A stretch of 64,000 nt of DNA, taken from NCBI GenBank assembly GCA_002803225.1, contig NXFV01001708.1:29512-93511 (forward strand). Direction: 5' to 3'. This DNA comes from Gamarada debralockiae. Taxonomy: Eukaryota; Ascomycota; Leotiomycetes; Helotiales; Hyphodiscaceae. Each line of letters starts with the position of its first letter. The first letter of the stretch is position 1. The translations under genes were made by a program, and so were the position numbers. This document shows, piece after piece, positions 13,355 through 25,265 of the stretch. The notes below the pieces were generated by a model. The model was not told the DNA's origin, did no database searches, and saw only the letters and a program-made list of their open reading frames with translations.

Positions 13355-16300
13355 GAACTATCTCCTCTGACACCTCGACCAACTGGAAAGGAAAACACGG
13401 AGGGAAAATATCGTGATCTCTGCCAAACTCATGAGCATCGTAGAGGAAGGTCCATGCCAGGTGATTTCGAGGTCGGGGAGGAGGAATGAAGGTGTTGATC
13501 CCAACCGTTAACGGTAAACACCGGAGATCAGATCGTGCTCTTTTCGTGACAGTCCCGTGTCGAAGAATTGACCATAGGCTGGAGGCGAAGTCAATCCTGT
13601 AAAAGAGCGTGAACAATCGATCTCAGTCGCTGTCGTGGTGGTGACAAGGTGAGTTGTTTAGATGTTGTGGTGGAATTTGGAGATGGCCAACAAGTTGGAG
13701 TTCCAGTTAGTTGACAAGCCGTACGTGCTCTTCGCCTGAAGAATCCGGGCTAGCGTACAAAAAGTACTTTTAGCGACCTCCTCGTACCTAAGAACCTGGA
13801 ACTTTTGGCTTCAAGCCGCGTTTATGTCACTTTGTTAGGGATAATCCTGTACGAAGCTGGGCCGACTGTGCAGAACAGGGTAAAGACAATGATTCCGTCT
13901 TCCAAGTTACTTTGTCACGGAATCTTCATTTGCTGCATCTCATTGGACTACGCCACAAGAAATGATTAGGTGAGACTAAGAGGGCAGCTGGTGAAGGTAC
14001 AAAGTTATGCTATGCTGCCGATGAGGGGACGGGAGCTGAGGGGCCAGGAGCTCCTTTCCGCAATGACTTGCCGTTACAAGAGCGCTCGGCATACCAGGTA
14101 CCCCATCTGACAGCAGGATACCTTGACCAAGGTATCGACAGAGTTTCAATAGGTACTGCCATTCAACGAGATTGATACTTGTGAAACAAGAGCTTACTCT
14201 TCTTGATGCTGTGTCCGAATGAAATGGAAGCTTCCTGGACATGCCATGGATAACATGGAGCCTTCATTGATAGGCAACGGACACTCATTATCCTATGTTG
14301 ATTTCGAGGGAATCAAACGTCGAGTCACCAAAACTGTTCCGCGCAGTAAATATCTCTACATATGTTGTGTCGCGGCGGTCAAATTAAATACCACGAGACA
14401 CAAATGTTCTGGTGCTTGCTTCTGCTTCATGTATGAATTCGTATGGATGAGTCGGCTTCTCTACACATATCCATCCGATGTCCAACTATCCCGGGTCCCT
14501 GATGCTGGTTGTTTTGTTTCGGCGTCAGTAAAAGAAGACGTGATTGATCACACAGAGTGAAGGATTGCTGCTGGAGACGCTGTTTCAGATGTTCTGGGAA
14601 GAGTAATCCGTTGTGGCTTGAGCTGTGCTCGAATCAGGCGAGCTTTGAAATCGGTATATGCAATAAGACAGAGGGGATATATGGCTTAAAAATCAAATTT
14701 GTTGGTTTTGTATAAATTCCATAGAAGTAGTGGTGTGCTCGTACGGGGGTACTCGATGTGGGAATTCTTGAATTCAACCTAGACTTCTACATTAGTCTGC
14801 AGTAACTAATGTATAAAGAAGCGCCTTTCCGGATTCGTAACTTTCCAAAGGAAGTTCGAGAAAGTCACTCTTCTGCCACATCTTCTTCAGCAAGTATCCA
14901 TCCGGAAGGTGGTGTTCTGTCTCCATTCCTCTCCAGCCGCCATCGTACTACTTCTCCCCACTTTCTTAAGACCAACGCCTTCCAGTCCTTCCCCCGTACG
15001 AAGGATCGATGGACACAAAAGCGCTCTCAGCCTCCGCACTATTGGTCACTACGAAGCATGACCCTCTTCCCTTGAGGCGGATTCTTGTATCTGGAGAATC
15101 TTACAAAAGTATTGGCCCCTTTTCCGCGCTCCTTTTGGCAGTGGAGAGCCATTCGCCGTCTGATCGTCAAATAAATACAGCCTCCGAATTCGTATTTTTT
15201 TATCAAGCAAGTCCCCGTCATTTGTATGATTGTTATGAGAATAAGCCGAGTCGCGTAGCCGGAATCTCCAATCATCAATCAAGGTGGCCGTCCTGCAGAG
15301 GCCCAATGCTTCCTTTCCCTGTCCCTTGATGCATACCCATATTAGCTCGCTATATTTGAATGAATTGAGAAGCCGCCTCTAACTTTGACTTTCTTTTCAG
15401 CTCCTCGTCCACTAACAATTTGGGGGGCAGTTTCTAGGTTAATTAGTTCGTTCCTCGAATGTCTTCAGAATGAAATACCCAACTAGCCCATTCGCTCAGA
15501 CCATCTCAACGGCGGGGAACGCTTTGATAAACAACGAAGAAATCTCCGTTTTGCAGAGTCCACACTAGAAGATAAAGGTACAAATTCACATGGTACCGAT
15601 GTGACGTAAGATACAATGGAGAGACATTCTCAGACAGCCGCCCACCGGTTCTTCAAAGGTTGCTACATTGGGCACATATCTCGGATTCGCCTTGAATAGA
15701 GCCTCTCGCCAAGGCCCAACCTGGCAGGCAAGACCCTCCTATTTCCGTATTTCTGGGAAAGAAGTCCGCGTTGACAGCTCATACACGGCCAGCCACGGGG
15801 GTACTCAGTCCATTTCCCGGGAAACAAATCATCCAAGTGACAAGAAGAAAAGCAATTGGATTTCCGGATTCGGGGTCAATTGAGAGCATGGTGCATGGTT
15901 TTCCCCAATACAGGTTTTGAGCCTTCGATAGGCCCATCTGGATGATCGCATTCAAGGATATTGACATGGGGTCCGGCATGAGATTTACCTTGCAGTTAAG
16001 GTCTTTTGGTAGCTGGGCTGTTATTACGCATGGATTCGCGTGGACAGGGCAGTTTACGAGCGAATGAGATGCATTTGGAGACGCGTTGGTTCGCGTCCAT
16101 CTTAAGCTTTAACCCGTGCCCCTCAGGCCAAAAATTAGTCCTATCATATCACGCTCATACGTGGGATAAACTTTCCTCTCTCAACCATTGCTTTTTTCAA
16201 CTCCTCGTGGGAAACACCTTCCAACCAAGAATCGCATGTTCACATCCGATCTTCAGGAGTGATTGATACGCTCAGACAAAACAAAACGTTTGTGAACGTT

Positions 16301-17706
16301 ATTTGGGAGTCAAAGATACATAATTCAAAGTCTAGATCAAATGAGCATTTTAGACTCCTTTCTCATTGTTACTTGAAGAATAAATCCTGACAAATTTCAA
16401 TTGAACAACGCCGCATCTCGTTTCTTTTAAAGTCGTCATCAAACGCGTGAAATTCGGCTACTAAAATTGCCCAATCCAAGACACGCCATAATACAAGGCC
16501 ACCCCGAATGTCTGTGCGCCACTGACCAACATGCAAGGAGGCTCTTAGCAAGATGAGGTATATTTAGAAGCTCCACTGAGGCGAGATTGGTTATTAAAGA
16601 GCTGATCACCACGGGAGTTTTTGGAAATTGCTGCAACGCCGCATACAGTACTTGATTTTGTTCCCGAGGATTTTTTTCGGCCGTGAGGAACACATGGCTC
16701 AAAGACTTTGGGTCTCAACAGATTGTCTGTTCCCGCGAATTTGGACCTTGAGCTGAATATTTGTGTATCAAACTTAATTTTTGATCGAGATATGTTTCAG
16801 TTGGGCATCGAGAACGTGGGGTTCAAAGCCATATAGCGCAGCACGTGCAGCCCCCGTTTCCCGACACGTGACATCTTTCCAAGTTGGGGAGATAACGTTC
16901 AGCCCCTTCCTTCTCGGATGCACAACACGTGTGCAGCATTCCTTATTCTAAAATCTTAATTCCTTTCCCTCGAGATCTTCAGCTTGAGCAATTGTCTGAG
17001 GTCTCGTCTTACGTTACACGAAGATTTCCTACAGCCGCACGTCCCGGGTTTTCGGGATGCGAGCTGTCAGGTACATTATCAAGTTGCTGATCACGCCGAG
17101 GAGATACTGGAGCATTCTTCGCCAGTTGGAGTTGCGACAAGGATGAAAACGCGCGGCAGCCTGCAAGCAGAGAGTTCGGCGTCCATAAAGTGAATGAGGT
17201 AGTTTGAAGTTCGCGCAGCTGAGAATCAACAAGTCTCAAAGATTAAATCATTGTGTGCCAGTTAAGCATTCGGTGCAGAACGAGCTAATGCAGAAGAGGG
17301 CGACGATGAGGCAGACATAAGACCGGATCCAGGACCGCTCCAGAGTTCTGGGTAAGTCTTGATTCAAGTAAAAGAGCCCACGTTTTTCTTTACTTCCGCT
17401 CGACACTTATTAATCGTACAATTCGCCTGAAACAACAGACGACAGAACAAGTTGATCAGCAAGCAGGAGCCACTTCAATCAGCAAGCATCACCACTCTCT
17501 CGATATGGGGCGTAGAGGAAACGAGAGCGACAAACGCAAGAGGGTTAGAAAGGAGCTGCTTGACGCCCGTACTTGTTTTGGAAGGGACGCTTTCCGTTGG
17601 TCTTGGAAGCATCCTAAATTATTCGTCCATTGCTCCCCATCTCAACGCAATTCAACTAGTGTTTTGATTAGTCCTACCTAAATGCTGGAAACATTTACTT
17701 CTTCCT
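13355..17706. other. 4.3-kb gene desert
   Basis: Only short frames without protein-like composition occur on either strand. The stretch next to 13355 must contain the leader and promoter of the Ser-rich gene. No tRNA, rRNA or terminal repeats recognised. Old, fully decayed elements cannot be excluded by eye. Confidence 0.45.
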
Positions 17707-18481
17707 TTAACTATCAAGCACTTTTCCAGCGGCGTTCAGCAGCTCCAGAGGCTCCTGAGCTATCTTGGGATGGTTCACTCCAACTCCCTGGGGTAATATA
17801 CCACCCGCTGCGAGAAATTCAGAATCAGCAACTGCCTATAGAGAAACAAGAAGAGGGCCGAGCGGTTCACAAATTCTGAACTCAAGCGCATGCTCTCTAG
17901 AGTAAAGGTCTGGAGCAAAGCTCGTCAGCTCGTACGGAATAGGAAATGAATGGCTCTGTCAATTACTTACCATTCCTATACCCAAACAAGAGTGCATAAA
18001 CTCCCTGCCCGTCCGCGGCACCCAATAAATTCTTCCAAACCAGGAACGTATTCAAGTACATATTCGCCCAAAGCCGTCCAGCTTTGCTGCTTTTTCGCTG
18101 CACTGTGGAAGTTTCGTGGTCAGCCCTGCCCGGAAAGAAGAAACCGATTGAAGCTTTAGGAGTTCTGAGATTCAAATCCAGCCATATTAGGAAAACGATC
18201 GCTCCGGGAATTACACACTACTCGAAGCTTCGACCACAGTGCGAGACGAGAAATTTGCGTAGCCATTCACCGCATTGCGCATTGGTCCAGGTCCAGTCTG
18301 GGACGGAAAGTGCGTTGATGTCTGGGAATTGATCTTCTGGGGAAGATTGAGACCTTTCATTCTTCGAGTTGTTGACTGGGGCTCCTGAGTATGGGGGTGG
18401 TGCCGCCGATGAAGCTGAACTTGATGAACGTCCGAAAAGCCTGCTGAAGCGATTTGGTTTTGAGCCCTTCTGGTCCGCCAT
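17707..18481 (-). CDS. Small SAM-like-domain protein, possible one-base frameshift
   Basis: Exons on the minus strand are 18481..18222, then a second exon ending at 17971, then 17831..17707. The N-terminus is basic and Ser-rich (NRFSRLFGRSSSSAS), followed by a compact helical domain starting WTWTNAQCGEWLRKFLV and continuing ANMYLNTFLVWKNLLG, then a Pro/Gly tail. It resembles SAM-like N-terminal modules of fungal proteins, from memory of the W-x(5)-C-x-x-W-L pattern. Exon 2 is ambiguous. With acceptor at 18098 the peptide runs EKAAKLDGFG and then needs one extra base near 18070 to continue as ANMYLN. With acceptor at 18087 (exon from 18086) the gene stays open at 166 aa but reads KAGRLW instead. 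The first reading looks more like the family, so the gene may be mildly broken. Function unknown. Confidence 0.55.
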
Positions 18482-19225
18482 GTCTTGTCTTGAGCGGAGG
18501 AGCACCGCTCGTTGACGTTGAAATCAAAAACGTTGCTCGTCAGCCAAATTCACAGCGACAGATATTTGGGAGGGTCGGATGATGTTCAAGAGATGAAGCA
18601 GGCGTTGGGGAATTAAAGCTTCAAAGGCTCGAATAGAGTTCCAGGGTGAGATGCGGCCGCTGACCCACGACGGCCAAAGCAGATTTGGCCTGCCATTGGA
18701 AGCCTGCGCTAGTCACATAATTGGTCACCGAGCATATAAATGCATGCTGATAAAATGGGAATAGTGATTAGGGAACTTCTCAAAGTCTTCGCAGTCTGTT
18801 CTGGTATTGGCTAGGAGCAGCTCCGATCTCAGCGTTCGGGCCAGGCGTACTGCATTCCCGGTATCTAGAAGTTTCACCTATAATACAGAGTTTGCCGAAA
18901 GCCCAGCCTTGCCAATGTTGTCATACAGCATCAGTCTGATCAATCATTGTTTTCGTCCCTCCAAAAGGCAACCTTGCTATATATTTTCAGACCGAGTTGG
19001 ATCGCAGGAGAAAGCCTATTTCAACTCAAGCACGAGGGAGAACCAATCCTAGGCAGCAGCCTCTCTGACTTGCTATCCCATCATCTTCAAGTGCCCCTAG
19101 AGCGAGCATTCGTCCGGCATACACTTACCAAAAGACCTTTCGACCGCGAGTTCGGCTTGAGTCCTACTCAAAACCAACCCCTTCTATGTTTTCCCAAATG
19201 TTTACAAGACGTCATGCAGTTGCTC
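18482..19225. other. Intergenic between SAM-like gene and HET relic
   Basis: Presumed promoter of the SAM-like gene. No coding frame or RNA gene recognised. Confidence 0.4.
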
Positions 19226-21032
19226 TTACATCTCAACAGCTTGAAATTCGTGAGAACCGTGTGTGTCGCTGGCCGTCAAGCTGCATTTGGAGCAATGCTT
19301 GAATTCGGGACAGACGAGACACTTGTGTCGTGTTCCGAAGAAAGACTTTTTCGGATCAGTAAGGTTTCGACACGTGGGGGAGGAAATATAAGGTAAACTT
19401 ACGAGACCGCACCCATCGCATGTAAAGTCATGCTTTGAGGTGTTTCTAGCTCCTATGCATTCAATATCTACAACCCGCACCAAGGTATTTTTTCCATTTA
19501 TCTCTATGAGATCCCTCGTTATCGATATTCGCCTGGGAACTTGCTCTTCGTTCGTCCCGATTGCCTGTCGCCTTTGAAAACCCAGTCACTTTCCTGCAGC
19601 ATCCATCCCGGGTCCATCTTGGCCGCGAATGGAGTTTCTTCAGAAGATGTATGCATTGAAGTGCCAGTCGACAAAGGTCCGCCAAATTGGCAGAAAGGAT
19701 TGAAAGAAGTGTCAAATCCCAGTTTCAAAACAGAGTATCCCTCTTGTACCATATCACTCCCGCAGTCCCGCGCAATCCTGTTGAGATTTGAAGGATTCTC
19801 TTGTCGTCACTCCATTTATACCAACAGGTCACCTCACAGATCGCCGTCCGCCGCCTGGGCCGGTAGTAGGGACAATCTTTCTTGGCAAGCTTCGAATCCA
19901 AAATCCATAGAATGCATCCCACTCTGGGTAGAAACTCCAGTCTTGCCGTACATATATCTTTCTGTATTCACTTTTTGCAGCCAGTGCCGACTTAAAAGAT
20001 GAACTGTCCGAAACTTTCACCAATACTCTGGCACACTGATCTTTCTCAGGTAGAAGTGCCAAGAAGATGCCCAACCTACTATTAGGCAGGTTATCTACTT
20101 CACAATCCAGCGCCACCAGATACTTCTCCATAGCCCAGGGTATCATAAGCATCTCTATGGACAACCCAATATTTGTGATGGAGTATGGAATGCAATTCCA
20201 TTTCAATTCCGATTTCGAGCAAACGATATTGGAGCACGAATGGAATGAGACAGATGACTCCGCCAGCAGACCCCGGCCACAGCCGTCGAGACTAGTCATC
20301 TCCCAGGCAAAGAGCGATTGATCGTCCGAATTCTTCATGATTTCTTCTTGGAGTCGGATGAATGCTCGTCAGCCTTCGCCATACAACAGGGGCATGTTGA
20401 CGCCAAAAATTCCGAGAAGACTGTAAGCAATGTCTTCCACCCTTGTTGTGGTTCTCGTGGAAGCCCAAGACATTCGTTGCGCAATGCTGAAATCCTTTAG
20501 GGGGTGCAATCTTCAAATAAGCCCACGTCAATGCCCGTAATCGTGGCGATCTGATTCCCCAAGTTGATTCTCGTCCCTAGCTTCTCCCACCTGACGTTAT
20601 AAAACTCCACTTTCGAAGGAGCGATAAGCTCCTGCAGAGTCCACCCACGAGTAAACCACTTACTCTCGCTGAAGCTTGAATCTTCGGTTATCGAAGTGCT
20701 CTCGACATCGGAAAATATACGTAGCAAACAGCGGAGTCTTCATACCACTGATATATCGAATTGATTGCTTCCGTCAACTCGGCGCTGCTCGTCTTGTCGA
20801 GGTAGCAGGTGTCCACCCAAGCATATTTCAAGTCATTGTTGAGAGCTTGGCGGCAGCACAGCTTAATCTTGGCGTATCCTTTCTTCCTGGTTGCATTGCC
20901 ATTCTGCATATCTTGGAGAGAGACCTCGTCATCTCCCCATCTGTGCGAAAGTATTGTATATTTCAGATCGCGATCGTCGAAGAATTCTTCGACTTCCAAA
21001 GTCTTTGAATTGAGGAGCCGAATGGTCGCCAA
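19226..21032 (-). pseudogene. HET-domain protein with C-terminal ZZ zinc finger, decayed
   Basis: Starts MATIRLLNSKTLEVEEFF at 21032 and reads through a typical HET (heterokaryon incompatibility) domain: YTILSHRWGDDEVSLQD, YAWVDTCYLDKTSSAEL, KWFTRGWTLQELIAP, RVEDIAYSLLGIFGVNMPLLYGEG. It then continues through the usual post-HET region (FIRLQEEIMKNSDDQSLFAW) to a ZZ-type finger near 19230-19430 (FTCDGCG, KCLVCPEFKHCSKC, SHEFQAVEM) split by an apparent intron (GTAAGT at about 19396 on the minus strand). The frame is broken at least by a shift near 20705 (after YVYF), a shift near 20515 (before KDFSIAQRMSW), a TGA after YGEG near 20388, stops around 19830-19760 and a shift near 19520. Intact HET proteins trigger cell death after fusion of unlike hyphae; this copy cannot make the full product. 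Confidence 0.85.
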
Positions 21033-22063
21033 CAGTCTCGTGACAAAAAGAGTAAACGGGGAGATGGCAGGAAAAGAAGACGACGTTGAGAGAATTGATT
21101 TTATGAAAGACGAGGTTGTGGGAGTTAACTGCAGCGATCTTCGTACCCTGAAGCCAATAATAACGGCCTACATTTGGCCCGCCAATTCAGCTAGCTGCAC
21201 AAGGTTGGGGCCGAAAGTTACACTCCACCAATTTGTTTGAATGTAACACAGTCGCAGCGCTTCAGCTGAAGCTATGTGACTTCAATTGGGATAACTAGCA
21301 CACTATCTTTTTGATGCCGGCGTCTGGTCAACCTTTGGCAAATATATTCTTCTCTGTGGCAGCGTTGGAGATTTAGCGAATGAGCCCCTTTCCTGCCGAG
21401 TGGCTAGTGGAGCATTCAACGGACCCCAGGAGATTCTCGTTTTGACAACCTTTAACATCAGCTGGAGTCCTCACTCCCAATGCATTGCCCACGAATCCTA
21501 ATTGGCAACACAAAAAGGACGGGTGCGGTCATGGCCCAGGAGATCCAGAAATGGGCTCAACGAGTTGGTTAGATCAGCTGCCGTTCTTGATCTCCAATTG
21601 AACGTCATGGCCAGAGCTTGAGAAAGACGAATCAGACGCCGGTCTGATCTCTAGTACAAACATCAAGCATCGTGTCTCATCGACATCATTGCCTGGATCC
21701 ATTATGTATTTAAGATTGCAATACGAAGGTATAGAATTACCTATGCTAGGACGAGGTACAGTAAGGTCGGATTGTGCTGCTTGATGCGAAAGGGTTTTAT
21801 TATTAGCTCAAGGCCATGCTCGAAGTCATGAGCAGTCCACTTTTGGCGACATGACCAGAAATTTCTGTTGGCTCTGGAGTTGGAACTTTGCCACCCTAAC
21901 TTCCCCTCTGATGTCTTTTGTTTGATACCTTCAACGCTGTGAATACAGTTCTTCTCACTTGCAGATTATGGCCCACTTCCAAGGACAATTTGCTGAGAGG
22001 CAAAGTCTCGAGCGTAGAAGCTATGTGCCTATCGGGTAACGTCAAGCTGGCAGACTATTTCTC
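21033..22063. other. Intergenic, nothing recognised
   Basis: About 1 kb between the HET relic promoter side and the 3' end of the hydrolase-like gene. No protein-like frame or repeat seen. Confidence 0.4.
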
Positions 22064-24921
22064 TCACAGTCTACGTTTCTCTTTCACAAGCACGTTCCTT
22101 CTCGCAGACCCTTTATCTCTTGCAAGCCCTTTGTCTCTACCAGGCAACTTATCCTCCGCAGCCAGCGGCTCGCCTGCCTTCAATGGTGATAGACCTGGAC
22201 TCCCGTGATTCCTGTACAACCAAAGTCGACTCAAACTTTCGGCCCGGACAATTCCTCCTCCCGCATCCGTCATATATTTTGACATATTTGACGGGTTGAA
22301 ATAGAATGTGTTCGTCAAATCTCGAAGAATGGACCTACTAGTCGAATCATCGCCATTCCAACTCTGCAGTGGATCCTCTCTTTCAATATCATAGTCGATT
22401 GCAACGTAACTTCTCATATATGAGGCGTTCTCCGAGATCGGTGGCGGAGGAAACATAACATCCATATAGTGCAAGTTGAATAAGTGACCTGATCCGCGGT
22501 ACTCAAATACCCGTCCATCAAAGTTGATTTCCGTGCCTGGGGCAGTGCCTGTGCTCCCATCTACGGATCTCAGAACGCCGAAGCGGGATATTATATCTTG
22601 GCTGATAGCGTAATGTTCAACGTGTCCCAGAGCGCGGCCATTGATGTCACTGCCTCCCTTTTCACTAATTGTTGTTTTCGGAGCTATCGGCTCAGAAATA
22701 GGTGGCGGTGGTTGTATACGAGGATTATTGAAATGGTTGGCGGCGCTCCCAAAAGTGTAAACCTCAACCTTCGAGAAGAGATTCAAAGGCACTTCTTGCA
22801 ACAGCCAGTCAATTGCTAAACCTCCCTCAATTGCTCCTTGGCCATGCAGAATGAGAATTATTTTGGAGATTTGTTCATCATAGAGCGCCGAATGCAAGAG
22901 CTGATAGCATTCACGGGTGTTCGCAGTACCGTAGTCGAAATTACGTTGGATCAGGCATTGTATCAAGTCGAAGAGAATCCCATATCTGGTGTAATAGTCA
23001 GTAAATCGGTGCGTCACTGAGAGTAACTGAAGGCTTACGTCTTGTTGTGTAAACCAATGACAGGCCGGCCGAAGGTGATGGCAAGACGATCAACATTTAA
23101 CTGCAACCAGTGCCTCCTAGCTCACTTTATTAATTTGATATTGGATTTGATGCTGTCAAGAGTACTTACCCGACAGCAACACTATTGATGAAGATCCACT
23201 TCTCATTATTGTGTTGGACGCGATGCCTTGTATAGTTCTCATTCGAACACAAGTGACCGCTGCCGCGCCCATTGAGAACAGTAGAGGCTGCGTGATGTCC
23301 AAAGAAAAGCAGTACAAGGAGTACAGCCACAACTGACAGGGGAAGCCCCAACCAAAAAGGTAACAAGATAATAATTATTATTTGAATGAACAGGAGGATG
23401 AGATGCGCAGCGATGAGGAGCAAGGTTTTAACCGAAGGATATAGCTCGTGATGCTCCTTGAACAGGTCAAATCTGGCTTGAGGGGAAGGTAGCACGGCCA
23501 AAGAAATAAAAGGGACCATGCGAAGGCTCATTTTGATGTCATCCCAAAGCCGTTGAAGGGCAGACGTCGAATGCGTGACAGCGAGTTTATTTCTACCTAT
23601 TTTGGAACCGTAAAATTTGAACATTGATTCTCTGATCGCATCGGGAGTGCTAGACCACGGCAGAGCCATAAATTTGGATCTGTGAAGCATTTGAAGCGAA
23701 ATATCTTCCAGGTGGTATGCCACATGGTCAGTGAGGCCGGATTTGTAAACTTCTAGGCAAAATGGGCAGGTTCCTTGACGAACATCACGGCGAGTGAGTC
23801 TCTTTGACAGCTCGAAAATGTCATGTTTTAGGTGTGAATGCGACAGCGAGGGCGAATCGGAAAGCTCGTCATCCGGAGACTGATCATTCTCCAGTTCCTG
23901 ACTTTCAAGCATAGCCTTCGGATATTCCGATTCTACATGTCGACAGAATGTTTCTCTTGTTTCAAACGGCAGTTGGCACAGATGGCAGATCCAAGACGTC
24001 GTGAAGTTATGGACAAAGGTCTCGTGCTCTTCCCATTCGGCTCGAGTAAACATCTGATACGCTTGGGAACAATTGCCAAATGTGCAGACATATGGATCTA
24101 GGTCTTCTAAGATGTGCTCCCTTGTCATTTTCAATCAGTACTGCAGATGGAGAAGGGTGTAGTCACTCACCGTGCATTGTATCTGTGAAGTTTTCCATCT
24201 GGCTTATAACATATAGGACACTGATCATATCTGAGTACGTATATCTCGGCGAGGCGGAGTAAGTCTCTAGAGAGCGTAAAGTCAGCCCAGAACTCTCCAG
24301 AACTCATTAAAAATCTTTCGCTCAGTGAGTGCTAATTTTAACCCACCTTTCCGGGGTTTTCGATTTTTCTTTCACAAGGGCAGCCTCCGCATTTCTCTCT
24401 CGATCAGACAAGGCAGATCCAAGGCGTCGATGTGTATCATCTTCCTTCGGTTGGAGATCCTTTTGCCGAATCCAATTCAGAATTCCAATTCGCCTTCGCA
24501 GCTGATCTGTAGCTTCAGGAAAGGCTTCAGAGACTCTCTGTATCTCCAGAATCGCTTCGTCACTTGACAGGTCTGCTTCTTTCAAGTATTTGAGGTTGTC
24601 AGATGGTGGTGGATCTCTTAGCTCCGGTGACAAGCATAGGAGACCGTGAACTTCTGCTGAAACTAGCTTCGTAGCCTCAACTTGAAGTTCTTGGTCTTTG
24701 CTTTCCTCGTACTCACAGAGAGCCCCTTTGAGGGATCTTAGATGGGAAAGCACAAGTCGTTGCAAAGACCCTGATCTCCTCAGTCTGCGATCCAATTTCA
24801 CATCTGTTACGTTGAACTCCCCTCCCCAAAGTTGGAAGTCTGCCGCGTCCAATCCAGTTTGGCTGAAAAGTGCCTCGCACTCGCGATATTGTCTGGCGAT
24901 TTCGTCTCGTTTCGAGTTCAT
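22064..24921 (-). CDS. C2H2-like zinc finger / membrane / alpha-beta-hydrolase-like fusion protein
   Basis: Exons 24921..24347, 24266..24171, 24120..23170, 23116..23039 and 22985..22064 join without a stop into 873 aa. Residues 1-190 are a helical domain. A Cys/His-rich block follows at ~205-380 with CPICYKPDGKLHRYNAREH, CTFGNC, CHLCQLPFETRETFCRH and CPFCLEVYKSGLTDHVAYH. A strongly hydrophobic double or triple span lies at ~453-498. The C-terminal ~330 residues look like an alpha/beta hydrolase (RLAITFGRPVIGLHNKT, LIQCLIQRNF, IILILHGQG, VEVYTFGSAANHFNNP, GHLFNLHYMD). The nucleophile-elbow position reads H-G-Q-G (Gly615) where I would expect Ser, so catalysis is doubtful. The tail is Lys/Arg-rich with RDKG repeats. 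It is divergent from the DUF7580-type gene with 344 bp between start codons. No substrate can be assigned. Confidence 0.8.
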
Positions 24922-25265
24922 GATAGGTTGCGTTCAGGTTAGTAAATATCGAATGTAAGATGACAGGAGGTAGGCGCTCGTGGAGCTAGCCTTGTTATCG
25001 CAAGAAACCAGGCAAGGGAGCTAACGGTGTTATTAGGTCATGCCAAGCGACTGCTGTCATTCGTTATCTATTGTTACACAGACAGTGAAGTCGGGCACCT
25101 TGCAAGCCACAATCATATCCAAATGGGTTTAATGCAGGTGAACACTGTAATTCAGCTGCGGGGTACCAAGCTGCGACAGCCTTGTCCCTTTCAAAAACGC
25201 GGGCATTCAAATGTGCAGGAAACCCCATTTGCATTCTTTTCCGCAATGCAAATTCCAGATTCGCC
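24922..25265. promoter_or_regulatory. Shared divergent promoter region
   Basis: The 344 bp between the two start codons of the head-to-head pair must hold both promoters. No specific binding site is recognised. Confidence 0.5.

Noticed and set aside
12705..13616. 303-codon open frame on the minus strand
   Set aside because: It overlaps the first exons and intron of the large Ser-rich gene in another frame, and its composition is not protein-like. The in-frame double ATG plus good intron signals support the spliced model instead.
13700..17700. Short open frames of 60-113 codons in the gene desert
   Set aside because: None has recognisable domains, consistent codon use or intron partners.
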